NCBI GenBank assembly: GCA_031555935.1
Contig: JAVBTX010000020.1
Location: forward strand, 1 to 64,000
DNA: 64,000 bases
Origin: Roseburia_C sp031555935
Lineage (GTDB): Bacteria > Bacillota > Clostridia > Lachnospirales > Lachnospiraceae
Direction: 5' to 3'
This document shows positions 53,718 to 63,307 of the stretch, piece by piece. Under the pieces are notes generated by a model. It saw only the letters and a list, made by a program, of their open reading frames with translations, did no database searches and was not told the origin of the DNA. Each line of letters begins with the position of its first letter. Position 1 is the first letter of the stretch. The translations under genes and the position numbers were made by a program.

Positions 53718-54971
53718 TTATTCATGTCTTAATGCTTCAATTGGATCTAAGTTTGCCGCTTTATAAGATGGCAACAGTCCAAAGACAATTCCGATAATCA
53801 TTGAGAACAATACTGCCACAACTGCGGCTGGAGCACTAATTGCTACTGGCATCTCACTTAAGCGGGAAATTGCTTCCGCCAGAATAATACCAACAATGAC
53901 ACCTAACAATCCGCCCAGGCTAGTCAGCACTGCAGCCTCGGTTAAGAACTGGCTAAGAATCACTGATTTTCTCGCGCCAATTGCCTTTTTCAAACCGATT
54001 TCACTCGTACGCTCTGTAACTGATACCAGCATAATATTCATTACACCAATACCACCAACTATCAAGGAAATTCCCGCAATCCAAATCAACATCGTATTGG
54101 TTGACTGGCTTAACTGCTGAATTTCTTTTGCTTGCTCTAATAAATCCTGCGATTTGTATTTAATTGTCTCATCACTAACAGATAAATATGAATTCAAGAT
54201 ATCGGCACTTTTCTTACCTGCGCCAGTCATTGCCTCGGTGCTAGATGCTTTTACAACTAACTGCTGTGGTTCATCATATTGATAAACAATCGGCCATGTT
54301 GTATCGGGAATAAATACCTTACCACTACTGTCCTGATAATACGTATAATAATCCTCCATGCTGTTGATAACCGGCTCAAACACGCTCGATTTTTCAACAA
54401 CACCAATTACTTCATATGGCTCCTGCTTAATCTCAATTGTCTTTCCTACGGGATCTTCACCCTGGAACAATGCCGCTGAAGAATCCTTATCCAGAATTGC
54501 TACCTTATGGAATTTGCTGTAATCATCAGCAGAGAATCCTCGGCCTCGCTGAATAATATAGTTGCAGGTACTCATGTAACTCTGGTCGATGCCCATCACG
54601 GAGCCACCAGAAAGAGACGTATTCAGATAATAGATACCATCATAGTCCTGTCTCTTTAAATACAAGGATGCAGACTCTACTTCCTCTAAATCTTTTATCT
54701 GCTGGAAGACACTGTCCGATATCACCGGTATTCCATCTGGGATTGGATTCCAAGAAAATTCATAGGTCCAGTCACCCTGATAGATCTGAATATCTACTGT
54801 ATTACTACCAGAACCAATCAAGTTCTGCTCAATTTGTTTATTTGTTCCTTTAATCGTTGACACAATGGCAATAATTGCGGCAATACCAATAATAATACCA
54901 AGCATGGTCAGGAACGAACGCATCTTATGGGACCAAATCCCCTGAAATGATAATCTTATATTTTCAAACAT
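53718..54971 (-). CDS. MacB/FtsX-type ABC transporter permease
   Basis: 417 aa. First helix at about 18-42 (S-F-L-T-M-L-G-I-I-I-G-I-A), a large external MacB-type periplasmic-core domain (about 45-285), then three helices in the FtsX domain (about 295-410) ending D-P-I-E-A-L-R-H-E. Acts with the ATPase and two adaptors of the same operon to move peptides or drugs across the single membrane. Confidence 0.93.
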   Translation of the reverse strand: MFENIRLSFQGIWSHKMRSFLTMLGIIIGIAAIIAIVSTIKGTNKQIEQNLIGSGSNTVDIQIYQGDWTYEFSWNPIPDGIPVISDSVFQQIKDLEEVESASLYLKRQDYDGIYYLNTSLSGGSVMGIDQSYMSTCNYIIQRGRGFSADDYSKFHKVAILDKDSSAALFQGEDPVGKTIEIKQEPYEVIGVVEKSSVFEPVINSMEDYYTYYQDSSGKVFIPDTTWPIVYQYDEPQQLVVKASSTEAMTGAGKKSADILNSYLSVSDETIKYKSQDLLEQAKEIQQLSQSTNTMLIWIAGISLIVGGIGVMNIMLVSVTERTSEIGLKKAIGARKSVILSQFLTEAAVLTSLGGLLGVIVGIILAEAISRLSEMPVAISAPAAVVAVLFSMIIGIVFGLLPSYKAANLDPIEALRHE

Positions 54972-54984
54972 GTGCTTTCCCCTC

Positions 54985-56550
54985 CTACCATGAAATGTTG
55001 TCGACGTCTAAAATCTTAACGCCTTCTTTCGCTGTTTTACCGTAAGGGAATGCAATCCGGTCACTGGAAGACAAACCACTCTTGATTAACATTCCGGAAC
55101 CGTATACTGTTCTTCCTGTTACATATTGCTTCACCAGGGAACCATCCTCATCAGCCTTTAAGACATAGTATCTTCCGCTCTCCTCACGAATATAGGAGCG
55201 ATCAATACAAATGGCTTCGCCAGTGCTTACGTTGTCATCAACATTCATTGTCAGCTGTACATATTCACCATTGTTAAGTCCAGTTGAATCTTGAATGTAT
55301 GCGGTATAGCTGTAGTATGAAGAATTCGGATTTCCTTCGCCGGAGTAACCAGAAGCTTCTGGGTAATCAGAGATTTCTGTAATTGTTGCCTCAAATGACA
55401 TACCACTGTCCCATGACATCGCAGTTACTAGCTGGCCCACCTTAACCTTATCCAATACCATCTCGCTCAAGGTTCCTTTTACATACAAGCCATCTGAGCC
55501 AGACACGGACAAAAATGGAGTGCCATCATTCGGTGGATTCTCTGGATCAGAAACCTTCTTGATGGTGCCATTAATCTTGGCATACGCAATGCCGCTTTCA
55601 CATTCTTTCTGATATGATTGATAATCCAAATCAGCAGAACGCTTATCCAAATCAAGGTCCCTCAGCTCTGCCTCTTTTTCACGAATCTTTTTCGCTAGTT
55701 CCGCCGCCGTATATCCCTCTGGTTCTTCATATCCATCGTCTTCTACATCTGGCACTTCAGGAACATCATCATCAACCTCTGGTTCTTCAATCTCGGCGCG
55801 ATTTAATACTGACCACTGTGAGTCAGCATCGACTTCATTCATTGCCGCACCATTTACCATCCAAGAACTAATCAAGGTGCCCTTTTTGCTATTGCCTTCA
55901 CGGATTTCAAAAATAGCAACAAAGGATTTTTCTTTTAAATAATTTAAATAGCTGCCCTTTACATAAGCATCCTTATTACACAGAAAATGAAATGGCTTCT
56001 CTTCGCTGCCGTCACCTGTATATGGCTTCGCCGTCTTTGAAATATAATTGTATGCATTTTTGGTCTTTTCTTTTACCGGCTTCTCCGGTGTCTCTGGCAC
56101 TTCTGGCACTTCTGGTTCCGTCTGTTCTGGCTCCTGTGGTTTTTCTGCAATCGGTGTCATATTTTTAAGTTCTGTCAATTCCTTTTGAGCCAGAGTGATT
56201 TCATTTTCAATATTCTGAATCTCTAACCCTTTCATTTCCAAGGAAATTTCCATCGTTGTGATATCATACTGCATTAACTTATCGCCAATGGCAACCTGCT
56301 GACCTTCTTCAACATATACCTCTGCCACCTGCTGGCTCATATCAAGATAAATGTCTTGTGATAAATCATTGGTTACCATGCCATAGCTTTGCATCTCATC
56401 GCCCCAATATCCCCAGTTAATGTTAGATACCGGCACAACTTCTGCAACCAGACCTTTATCATGGTAGGATTTGTATGCGTACACTCCACCGCCTGCTGCA
56501 CCTGCTAAAACGAGCAGAACAATGACAGTAATAATTATTTTCTTTTTCAT
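54985..56550 (-). CDS. Membrane-fusion/HlyD-like adaptor protein, second copy
   Basis: 521 aa. N-terminal signal anchor (about 5-27), lipoyl-like hairpin (M-S-Q-Q-V-A-E-V-Y-V-E-E-G-Q-Q-V near 71), a P/E-rich insertion of about 160 residues (roughly 135-295, with many P-E-V-P-E steps), helical hairpin and beta-barrel. The insertion is much longer than in typical adaptors. Starts 4 bp inside the ATPase gene. Confidence 0.85.
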   Translation of the reverse strand: MKKKIIITVIVLLVLAGAAGGGVYAYKSYHDKGLVAEVVPVSNINWGYWGDEMQSYGMVTNDLSQDIYLDMSQQVAEVYVEEGQQVAIGDKLMQYDITTMEISLEMKGLEIQNIENEITLAQKELTELKNMTPIAEKPQEPEQTEPEVPEVPETPEKPVKEKTKNAYNYISKTAKPYTGDGSEEKPFHFLCNKDAYVKGSYLNYLKEKSFVAIFEIREGNSKKGTLISSWMVNGAAMNEVDADSQWSVLNRAEIEEPEVDDDVPEVPDVEDDGYEEPEGYTAAELAKKIREKEAELRDLDLDKRSADLDYQSYQKECESGIAYAKINGTIKKVSDPENPPNDGTPFLSVSGSDGLYVKGTLSEMVLDKVKVGQLVTAMSWDSGMSFEATITEISDYPEASGYSGEGNPNSSYYSYTAYIQDSTGLNNGEYVQLTMNVDDNVSTGEAICIDRSYIREESGRYYVLKADEDGSLVKQYVTGRTVYGSGMLIKSGLSSSDRIAFPYGKTAKEGVKILDVDNISW

Positions 56551-57233
56551 GCCTTGCTCTCCTCTCCGCCTTCAAAAATCTCGCCGTCAATAATGCGGAC
56601 GATTCGTTTTGCATTCTGCGCGATTCCCATGTCATGTGTAATCATTACAATGGTTACTCCTTCATCATTCAGCTTCTGAAATAATTCCATAATCTGTTTT
56701 CCTGATTTAGAATCCAAGGCTCCGGTCGGTTCATCGGCCAACAGAATCTTCGGATTGTTTACCATTGCTCTGGCAATCGCAACTCTCTGCTTTTGTCCAC
56801 CAGACAACTGTGTTGGTTTGAACGTTGCACGGTCACCTAGACCAACCCGCTCTAAAGCCTTCATTGCCCGCTCACGGCGTTCCTTTTTCTTGACTCCGGC
56901 ATAGCTAAGTGGCAACGATACATTATCAAGCGCACTTTCTCTTGGCATCAACTGAAAACTCTGAAATACAAATCCGATTCCATTTAAACGTGTTGCCGAA
57001 AGCTCTTTGTCTTTTAAATTAAGTACATTATCATCGGCCAATTCAAAGGTGCCAGATGTTGGGCGGTCTAAACACCCAATAATATTCATTAATGTTGTCT
57101 TACCAGAACCAGATGGTCCCATGATTGCAACATATTCGCCTTCATTTACCTGCAAAGATACATCCTTCAATACCGGAACAACAAGTTTTTCTTGCAGATA
57201 ATCCTTGTATATGTTCTGTAAATTCAGTATCAT
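56547..57233 (-). CDS. ABC transporter ATP-binding protein (MacB/LolD-type)
   Basis: 228 aa. Walker A G-P-S-G-S-G-K-T-T, Q-loop, signature L-S-G-G-Q-K-Q-R-V-A-I-A-R-A, Walker B I-L-L-A-D-E-P-T-G-A-L-D-S and switch His T-H-D. Partner of the FtsX-type permease. Overlaps both adaptor genes by 4 bp. Confidence 0.95.
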   Translation of the reverse strand: MILNLQNIYKDYLQEKLVVPVLKDVSLQVNEGEYVAIMGPSGSGKTTLMNIIGCLDRPTSGTFELADDNVLNLKDKELSATRLNGIGFVFQSFQLMPRESALDNVSLPLSYAGVKKKERRERAMKALERVGLGDRATFKPTQLSGGQKQRVAIARAMVNNPKILLADEPTGALDSKSGKQIMELFQKLNDEGVTIVMITHDMGIAQNAKRIVRIIDGEIFEGGEESKA

Positions 57234-58639
57234 TCAACTACCTCCACAGCGCCTTCTGGAACTGAAACGCCTTCTTCCTTCATGCCATCATCTATCGTCA
57301 TGCCGTCATCTATCGTCATGCCGTCTTCCATCATGCCGCCGTCTTCCATCATGCCGTCATCCATCATACCGTCATCCATCATACCATCTTCCATCATGCC
57401 GCCGCCTTCTTCTATCATGCCGCCTTCGGTGCCTTCCTGATTGTAAAGTGGTGAGGAATAATCAACTTCTTCTGCATTGGTAACTGTCGTTACCCCCTCA
57501 TATAAGCCTTCCATCGGCCAGCAAATTGCATCTTCTGCTGTTAAACCGGACTTAATCTGGTACTGTCCCATCTCTTCATCCATTTCGCCAAGCTCGACTT
57601 TTCTCTTCTCTAACTTGCCTTTGCCATTATCGGCCCAAACGTAAGGGTCACCATCATCCATTACTATGTAGTAACTGTATAACCAAACGCCTTCTTTGAC
57701 TTCGGTCTGGCCAAGGTCTAATTCGATATAAACATGTTGTCCAATCATTAGATTATCCATTGAGTCTAATGTAACGTAAAATGGATATTTTGAAGAAGTC
57801 GTTGATTCATCGGAAGAACTACTATAATAATTGTTATTATTGGTGACTGTATTCTCAGTATCAATCTTGGAAATTGTTCCGCTCCAGGTTACCTCTTCAT
57901 CCAGACGAGAACGAATCAATACCTGCTGTCCTTCGGAAATCGAGCCAAAATTCTGCTCATTGATAATCCCTTTTACCTGAAACTCACCCGTTGCCAAAAT
58001 TGTCATATAAGCGACATTATTGCCGTATTCATCCATCCCATTGTCGTTAATGGATTTGATCACACCAGCCATATTACTGTTAACAACAGAGTTGTCAATG
58101 GATTTCTGAATCTTATCTATTTCCGCCTGAGCACTCTTTTTATTATACTCAGCCTGCTTAATAGAAGTCTGAATAGACTGAATCTGAGTCGTATACTCAA
58201 ACTGCTGATCGGCTGGAACCGTTGCCTTCTCCTGCTGCAATTCGGTAATCTGTGCATTGTATCCAGAGATTTCATTGGAAATATTTTCTAATTCTAATTT
58301 CTTTTGTTCTTTCTGTAATTCCACATCCTCTGTATCATAAGAAAATAGTGGTGTGCCTTCCTCGACAGTATCACCGACAGCAACCAGAACCTCTTTTATA
58401 ACGCGTTCGTTATCCTTATTGATTTCTGAGGTCTTCTGTGCCTCAATCAATCCACTGAAACGATTACCTGCTCCGGAAAACTGATTCATAACGCTGGAAA
58501 TTTTCTCGACATATACTTTATCAGATGAACTTCCACCACTTCTGGTTCCTAATATCCCGCTAAAATAGAGTCCACCTACAGCAACGACTGCAACCGCTGC
58601 CACCACTCCTATTATAACTCCGACTTTCTTCTTGCTCAT
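57230..58639 (-). CDS. Membrane-fusion/HlyD-like adaptor protein with Met/Asp-rich tail
   Basis: 469 aa. Signal anchor (about 7-30), lipoyl-like and coiled-coil hairpin (about 75-185, with V-A-V-G-D-T-V-E-E-G-T-P-L), beta-barrel domain, and from about 410 an unusual tail of short repeats of the M-M-(E/D)-D-G type. First gene of the four-gene exporter operon; AGGAGGAG precedes the ATG. Two adaptors in one operon are uncommon and may form a hetero-oligomer. Confidence 0.87.
   Translation of the reverse strand: MSKKKVGVIIGVVAAVAVVAVGGLYFSGILGTRSGGSSSDKVYVEKISSVMNQFSGAGNRFSGLIEAQKTSEINKDNERVIKEVLVAVGDTVEEGTPLFSYDTEDVELQKEQKKLELENISNEISGYNAQITELQQEKATVPADQQFEYTTQIQSIQTSIKQAEYNKKSAQAEIDKIQKSIDNSVVNSNMAGVIKSINDNGMDEYGNNVAYMTILATGEFQVKGIINEQNFGSISEGQQVLIRSRLDEEVTWSGTISKIDTENTVTNNNNYYSSSSDESTTSSKYPFYVTLDSMDNLMIGQHVYIELDLGQTEVKEGVWLYSYYIVMDDGDPYVWADNGKGKLEKRKVELGEMDEEMGQYQIKSGLTAEDAICWPMEGLYEGVTTVTNAEEVDYSSPLYNQEGTEGGMIEEGGGMMEDGMMDDGMMDDGMMEDGGMMEDGMTIDDGMTIDDGMKEEGVSVPEGAVEVVE
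57269..57397 (-). repeat. Short tandem repeats encoding the Met/Asp-rich adaptor tail
   Basis: 15- and 18-bp units (ATCATGCCGTCATCC-like on the plus strand) coding for MMEDG, MMDDG and MTIDDG. Low complexity, likely to vary in copy number between strains. Confidence 0.8.
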
Positions 58640-58673
58640 ATTTCTCCTCCTGATTTAGGTTTTTATAAAGAAT

Positions 58674-58715
58674 AAAAAAGATAGCTATTGAATGTACTAT
58701 CATCCACTAGCTATC
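58674..58715 (-). terminator. Terminator after glyA
   Basis: Arms GATAGCTA/TAGCTATC with a 20-nt loop and TTTTTT on the minus strand. It separates glyA from the exporter operon. Confidence 0.85.
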
Positions 58716-58766
58716 TTATCATTTAATACTTAGGAAAACAATGTGTGTTTCTTAAAAATTGTTTAA

Positions 58767-60005
58767 TTATTTTAAAGGATATTTTTGCGTTAACTCTGTT
58801 ACGATTGCCTTTGCCTTCTCAGCAGCGGACTCGCCCTCTTTAATCATCATCGCAATTGCTTCTGCAACCTTATCCATATCTTCCGCATTCATACCACGAG
58901 AAGTTACCGCTGCGGTTCCCAGACGAACACCACTCGTTACAAATGGAGATTTTGGATCGTTTGGAATTGTGTTTTTGTTACTGGTAATATGAACGGAATC
59001 CAACAGCTTCTCAACTGCTTTTCCGGTTAAATCAAAGTTGGTCAAATCAACCAGCATTAAATGGTTATCGGTTCCGCCAGAAACAATTTTGATGCCTCGG
59101 CTTAACAGACCTTGGCACAATGCCTGCGCATTATCAACGATACCCTGCTGATATACTTTAAAGTCTGGCTGTAATGCCTCTTTGAAACATACTGCTTTAG
59201 CCGCAATGACATGCATCAACGGTCCACCCTGAATACCTGGGAAAACAGCTTTATTAAAATTAAATTTATCGGCCGCTTCCTGATTGCAAAGAATCATTCC
59301 GCCTCTTGGTCCGCGCAGAGTCTTATGAGTTGTGGTGGTCACAACATCAGCATATGGCATTGGATTTGGATGTAAGCCAGCTGCCACTAAGCCAGCAATA
59401 TGTGCCATATCAACCATTAAAACAGCACCGCAAGCATCTGCGATTTCACGGAATTTCTTAAAATCAAGCGTTCTTGCATAAGCACTTGCACCAGCAATAA
59501 TCATCTTTGGCTTGCACTCCATCGCAATGCTCATCACATTATCATAGTCGATAAAGCCTTCAGCATTCACACCATAAGGTACAATGTTAAAATATAAACC
59601 AGAGAAATTAACTGGACTTCCATGTGTTAAATGTCCGCCGTGGTCTAAGTTCATTCCCATTACGGTATCGCCTGGTTTTAAAACAGCAAGCTGCACTGCC
59701 ATGTTAGCCTGTGCTCCTGAGTGCGGCTGAACATTGACATAGTCACAGCCAAATAATTCTTTGGCCCGCTCGATTGCCAGATTCTCTACCACGTCAACAC
59801 ATTCACATCCACCATAGTAACGTTTTGCCGGATAACCTTCCGCATATTTATTGGTCATTACGCTACCCATTGCTGACATTACCGCTGGGCTTACCCAGTT
59901 CTCCGATGCAATCAGCTCAATATGACTGTTCTGTCTGTCAAATTCGGCGGTTAGCGCGTCTGCCACTTCATTATCTACTGCTTGAATATCTTCCAAAGTA
60001 TACAT
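58767..60005 (-). CDS. glyA: Serine hydroxymethyltransferase
   Basis: 412 aa, standard length. Interconverts serine and glycine while loading tetrahydrofolate with a one-carbon unit. PLP-binding lysine in T-T-T-T-H-K-T-L-R-G-P-R-G-G (about 228), E-N-W-V-S near 35 and Y-A-E-G-Y-P-x-x-R-Y-Y-G-G. AAGGAGA precedes the ATG. Transcribed alone from a consensus promoter. Confidence 0.97.
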   Translation of the reverse strand: MYTLEDIQAVDNEVADALTAEFDRQNSHIELIASENWVSPAVMSAMGSVMTNKYAEGYPAKRYYGGCECVDVVENLAIERAKELFGCDYVNVQPHSGAQANMAVQLAVLKPGDTVMGMNLDHGGHLTHGSPVNFSGLYFNIVPYGVNAEGFIDYDNVMSIAMECKPKMIIAGASAYARTLDFKKFREIADACGAVLMVDMAHIAGLVAAGLHPNPMPYADVVTTTTHKTLRGPRGGMILCNQEAADKFNFNKAVFPGIQGGPLMHVIAAKAVCFKEALQPDFKVYQQGIVDNAQALCQGLLSRGIKIVSGGTDNHLMLVDLTNFDLTGKAVEKLLDSVHITSNKNTIPNDPKSPFVTSGVRLGTAAVTSRGMNAEDMDKVAEAIAMMIKEGESAAEKAKAIVTELTQKYPLK

Positions 60006-60053
60006 TTATTGTTCTCCTTTTCGTATGATACTTATTTTTATCTCTAATGCATT

Positions 60054-60082
60054 ATTATAGCGAGTATTTTCTCAGATGTCAA
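60054..60082 (-). promoter_or_regulatory. Consensus sigma-A promoter of glyA
   Basis: Minus strand TTGACA (60077-60082), 17-bp spacer, TATAAT (60054-60059), both hexamers perfect. The leader is only about 40 nt, too short for a glycine or folate riboswitch. Confidence 0.85.
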
Positions 60083-60133
60083 CGCCCACGATGTGGCATT
60101 ATTCTTGCATTGCAGGCGTTACAATCGCAATGT

Positions 60134-61246
60134 TTATGTGGTGAACACGATGCAGACCGGTGCCGGAACCGGTAGTTCATTTCGCATTTGCAAGCGGCCA
60201 CTATGTGAATCCCGTTCAAAGACTACGACATTGTGAGAATCCTGATTTGCTGCAATCATATAATTCTCTGATGGACTAAACGCAATATCACGCGGCATAT
60301 GTCCGCCAGCCGCTTCCCAGCCAAGTAGTTTTAACCGACCACTGTGGCAGTCCCTTTCGTAACTAACAATACTGTCATCACCACGATTTGATGCATATAA
60401 AAACTTGCCATCTGCACTCAAGCGAAGGGCCGCACAAGAGTTGTTAGCATTTGCTGGTGTCAAGTTTGTCGGTGGCAAACTTGACACTGGTAAGGTTGAA
60501 ATTGTTTGTAAATGCTGTAATTCTCCTGTTTCATTCTGATATCTTAGCACCATCATCTCACTCGATAACTCTTGAATCACATAGCAGAATTCGCCCGATT
60601 CATCAAATAGACAATGTCTTGGTCCTGAACCGTTTGGAATCTGGTAGAAGGCTGGCTCGCTCTCCTGCAAGGCCCCAGTTTTTTTATCATAGTCATATCG
60701 ATAAAGCCGGTCCAAACCTAAATCTGCTAGTAGCAACCGCTTCTCCTGACGGTCAAATGTCATGGAGTGAGCATGCCCTTGAAACAACTGATGCATATCA
60801 TGCCCTTTAATCTCTCTTGGTTCACCCAGCACTCCGTTATCACCGATTGCTATCTGGCAGCCATTGCCACTGCTATAATTGGAAACAAACAGTCTGCGGT
60901 TTTGCTGGTCAAGTCTCACATGGCAAGGATGAGCACCGAGTGAAGAAACACAGCTTATCAAGGTCAGTTGGCCATTGTCAGGGTTTATCCGAAATGAGCT
61001 AACCGCACCGCATTCACCATTTTCAAGGTTGCCAAGCTCATTTACCGCATACAAATATTCTTGCTTGTCATCTATAACCAAATAGGATGGATTTTTTACA
61101 TCCTCGGTTACGGACAGAATTTCCCACGTTCCGGTGTCAATGGCATATTCGACAAGGTAAATCCCTCGTTTAAAAGCTTGATATTCTGCTGGCAAGGTAA
61201 TCCCTTCCGTATATGTCCCAATATAAAATCGAAATCTATGTTCCAT
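60134..61246 (-). CDS. Lactonase family beta-propeller protein (6-phosphogluconolactonase type)
   Basis: 370 aa with a seven-bladed propeller pattern: repeated L-Y-A-x-N strands, H-P-C-H-V-R-L-D, G-P-R-H-C-L-F and P-R-D-I-A-F-S-P-S-E-N-Y. Proteins of this COG2706 family include Pgl, which opens 6-phosphogluconolactone in the pentose phosphate pathway; family members vary in substrate. No signal peptide. AAGGAGAG precedes the ATG. Confidence 0.85.
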   Translation of the reverse strand: MEHRFRFYIGTYTEGITLPAEYQAFKRGIYLVEYAIDTGTWEILSVTEDVKNPSYLVIDDKQEYLYAVNELGNLENGECGAVSSFRINPDNGQLTLISCVSSLGAHPCHVRLDQQNRRLFVSNYSSGNGCQIAIGDNGVLGEPREIKGHDMHQLFQGHAHSMTFDRQEKRLLLADLGLDRLYRYDYDKKTGALQESEPAFYQIPNGSGPRHCLFDESGEFCYVIQELSSEMMVLRYQNETGELQHLQTISTLPVSSLPPTNLTPANANNSCAALRLSADGKFLYASNRGDDSIVSYERDCHSGRLKLLGWEAAGGHMPRDIAFSPSENYMIAANQDSHNVVVFERDSHSGRLQMRNELPVPAPVCIVFTT

Positions 61247-61270
61247 CAGTCTCTCCTTTTCTGAATCAGA

Positions 61271-61540
61271 TTAATTCCTATGGGTATATAAAAAATATAA
61301 AAACACCAACTGCAATACCAGTATGAGTGGCATCCCAATCACGAAATACCAGTGCTTGGTCTTATGACGAAACAGATACATTCCCGCCCAAGTGCCAATG
61401 CTGCCACCCAGCACACTGACGAGAAAAAGATTCTGCTCCGGTATCCGCCAAACCTTCCGTCGCGCTCTTGATTTATCACTGCCCATGATGACTACCCCAA
61501 TTGTATTCATTATTAAAAGATAAATAATTGCTATTTCCAC
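61271..61540 (-). CDS. DUF1294 small membrane protein
   Basis: 89 aa from GTG 61540, which has GGAGG eight bases upstream (61549-61553). The longer reading from ATG 61582 would run through the motAB terminator hairpin and is unlikely. About three hydrophobic helices; M-G-x-D-K-x-x-A-R-R, R-I-P-E-x-x-L and G-G-S-I-G-x-W-x-G-M-x-x-F-R-H-K-T-K-H are the family's conserved motifs. Function unknown. Confidence 0.88.
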   Translation of the reverse strand: MEIAIIYLLIMNTIGVVIMGSDKSRARRKVWRIPEQNLFLVSVLGGSIGTWAGMYLFRHKTKHWYFVIGMPLILVLQLVFLYFLYTHRN

Positions 61541-61566
61541 TTGTTCTGCCTCCACTCCAATCTCAC

Positions 61567-61594
61567 AAAAGGGCCACCGCAAATGCGACAGCCC
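61567..61594 (-). terminator. Terminator after motB
   Basis: 10-bp stem GGGCTGTCGC/GCGGTGGCCC (with G-T pairs), ATTT loop, then TTTT on the minus strand. Confidence 0.75.
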
Positions 61595-61614
61595 TCTAAT
61601 TATTATGCACGTTT

Positions 61615-62457
61615 TTATTCCGCCCCTTGAGTCTCTTGAGCTACAACCGGTAAATCCGAAAGCTGCTCTTCTAAGCTATTATATTTCATATTCAATACAA
61701 TAATATCAATCCGGCGGTTTAGCGCCCGGCCCTCCGGTGTCTCATTATCTGCTACCGGTTTATACTCACCATAGCCCACGGAAACCAATCGCATCGGATC
61801 AATTTCTGTATTATCGCTAAACAGTCGTACTACTCCTGCGGCCCTATCACAAGATAATTCCCAGTTAGACGGGTATCTGTCAGTACTGATTGGTCGGTTA
61901 TCTGTGTGTCCTTCAATTCGGATATAGTTATCAAGTGATATCAACATTCCTGCAATTTCAAGCAGCATAGCTTCATTTTCGGCTTTTAGATTGGCACTGC
62001 CCGAGTCAAACAAAATCGCGTTATTCAGAGTAATAACCAAGCCTCGCTCATCAATGTAGGTATCCACTGCGGAATCAATACCCTCGCCTTGCAAAAAATT
62101 CTCCAGCTCTTGCTGGGTCTCTTGCAGATTCGCTAACTGCTCCGTGTCAAATGCCTCTTCCAGCTGCTGTTCACTCAACGTTCCTCTTGAGGTGTTGGTG
62201 TCGATTAAATTGTTATCACCGTTTGGTATCAGTGGAACAATCATATCACCATCTTCTTCCATAATACCATCGCCACCACTCATCATCGTCCCGCGAAAAG
62301 ACCTTGCCATTTCTTCTGCCTTCGCACTATCCATCTTGCTAACTGCAAACAACACAATAAATACAGCTAATAGCAGCGTCATCAAATCCGAGTACGGAAG
62401 CAGCCAGGCTTCTCCCATCTCTTCTTCATGATGTTCTTTTTTTCTTCTTCGCTTCAT
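61615..62457 (-). CDS. motB: Flagellar motor stator protein MotB
   Basis: 280 aa. One transmembrane helix (about 21-42) starting P-Y-S-D-L-M-T-L-L-L, where the Asp is the proton-carrying residue of the stator. The C-terminal OmpA-like peptidoglycan-binding domain (about 145-262) has I-E-G-H-T-D-N-R-P-I and N-W-E-L-S-x-x-R-A. Anchors the stator to the wall. It lies 17 bp after motA. Confidence 0.93.
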   Translation of the reverse strand: MKRRRKKEHHEEEMGEAWLLPYSDLMTLLLAVFIVLFAVSKMDSAKAEEMARSFRGTMMSGGDGIMEEDGDMIVPLIPNGDNNLIDTNTSRGTLSEQQLEEAFDTEQLANLQETQQELENFLQGEGIDSAVDTYIDERGLVITLNNAILFDSGSANLKAENEAMLLEIAGMLISLDNYIRIEGHTDNRPISTDRYPSNWELSCDRAAGVVRLFSDNTEIDPMRLVSVGYGEYKPVADNETPEGRALNRRIDIIVLNMKYNSLEEQLSDLPVVAQETQGAE

Positions 62458-62474
62458 TTCATCCGTGCTCCCTT

Positions 62475-63263
62475 CTATGTAGTTTTATATTCATCTACAT
62501 ACTGATCCTGCATCGTCTGCGGTATCAGCGAGAGAAGTTTTCCCTCAACCATAACTGGTGAGTCACCCTTTTGGATGGACAGTAGTCCCTCAACAATAAT
62601 GCTTTTTAGCGCTATTTCCTGCTTACTTTTCATTTTTAACTTTGTGGCAAATGGATTCCACAACACATATCCGGTAAAAATACCCAGAATCGTCGCAATA
62701 AATGCTGCTGCAATTGCTTCTGCCATCGCATCCGTATCATCAATATGGCTCATTGCAGCAATCAATCCAAATACTGCACCAAGTACACCGAGCGTCGGGG
62801 CATATGCACCAGCCGAAGAAAAAATGCTGGCATTCTTGGCATGACGTTCACTAATTGAATCAAGCTCAGTTCCTAATACGCCCAATATGTACTCTTCATC
62901 AAAGCCATCGACCACCATTCGCATCCCTTTTTTCAAGAACGGGTCTTCAAAAGTATCAATTTTCTGCTCCAACACCAACAATCCATCTTTTCTAGCTTCT
63001 ACTGATAGATCAACCATCGTTTTAATCGTCTCCAATTCATTACCAAGGCTCGAGTCCTTGGTAAATAGAATTTTGAAGAGTTTTCCGATATTCTTTAATT
63101 CAGTACCGGTAAAAGAGTTCATAATCGTTGCAATCGTTCCGACAAAAATAACGAAAAAAGCTGCCGGATTCAAAAATACGGTAAAACTAATCTTTTTAAA
63201 AATCATTGCGCCAATTACCGATATAAATCCAATAATAATTCCAAAAAGCGTTGTCAATTCCAT
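62475..63263 (-). CDS. motA: Flagellar motor stator protein MotA
   Basis: 262 aa with four helices (about 2-20, 30-50, 148-170, 180-202) and a large cytosolic loop. Conserved A-P-T-L-G-V-L-G-A-V-F-G-L-I in helix 3 and W-N-P-F-A-x-K-L-K after helix 4. Forms the ion channel with MotB; the pair indicates that the organism is, or recently was, flagellated. Confidence 0.93.
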   Translation of the reverse strand: MELTTLFGIIIGFISVIGAMIFKKISFTVFLNPAAFFVIFVGTIATIMNSFTGTELKNIGKLFKILFTKDSSLGNELETIKTMVDLSVEARKDGLLVLEQKIDTFEDPFLKKGMRMVVDGFDEEYILGVLGTELDSISERHAKNASIFSSAGAYAPTLGVLGAVFGLIAAMSHIDDTDAMAEAIAAAFIATILGIFTGYVLWNPFATKLKMKSKQEIALKSIIVEGLLSIQKGDSPVMVEGKLLSLIPQTMQDQYVDEYKTT

Positions 63264-63307
63264 ATGAATTTCCTCATTTCTGTGTAATCACACACAAATA
63301 AAATGTA

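Noticed and set aside
60006..60133. Glycine or THF riboswitch upstream of glyA
   Set aside because: The predicted leader is only about 40 nt and shows no aptamer-like sequence.
61541..61582. Longer N-terminus of the DUF1294 protein from ATG 61582
   Set aside because: It would overlap the motAB terminator stem, and the GTG at 61540 has the proper ribosome-binding site.
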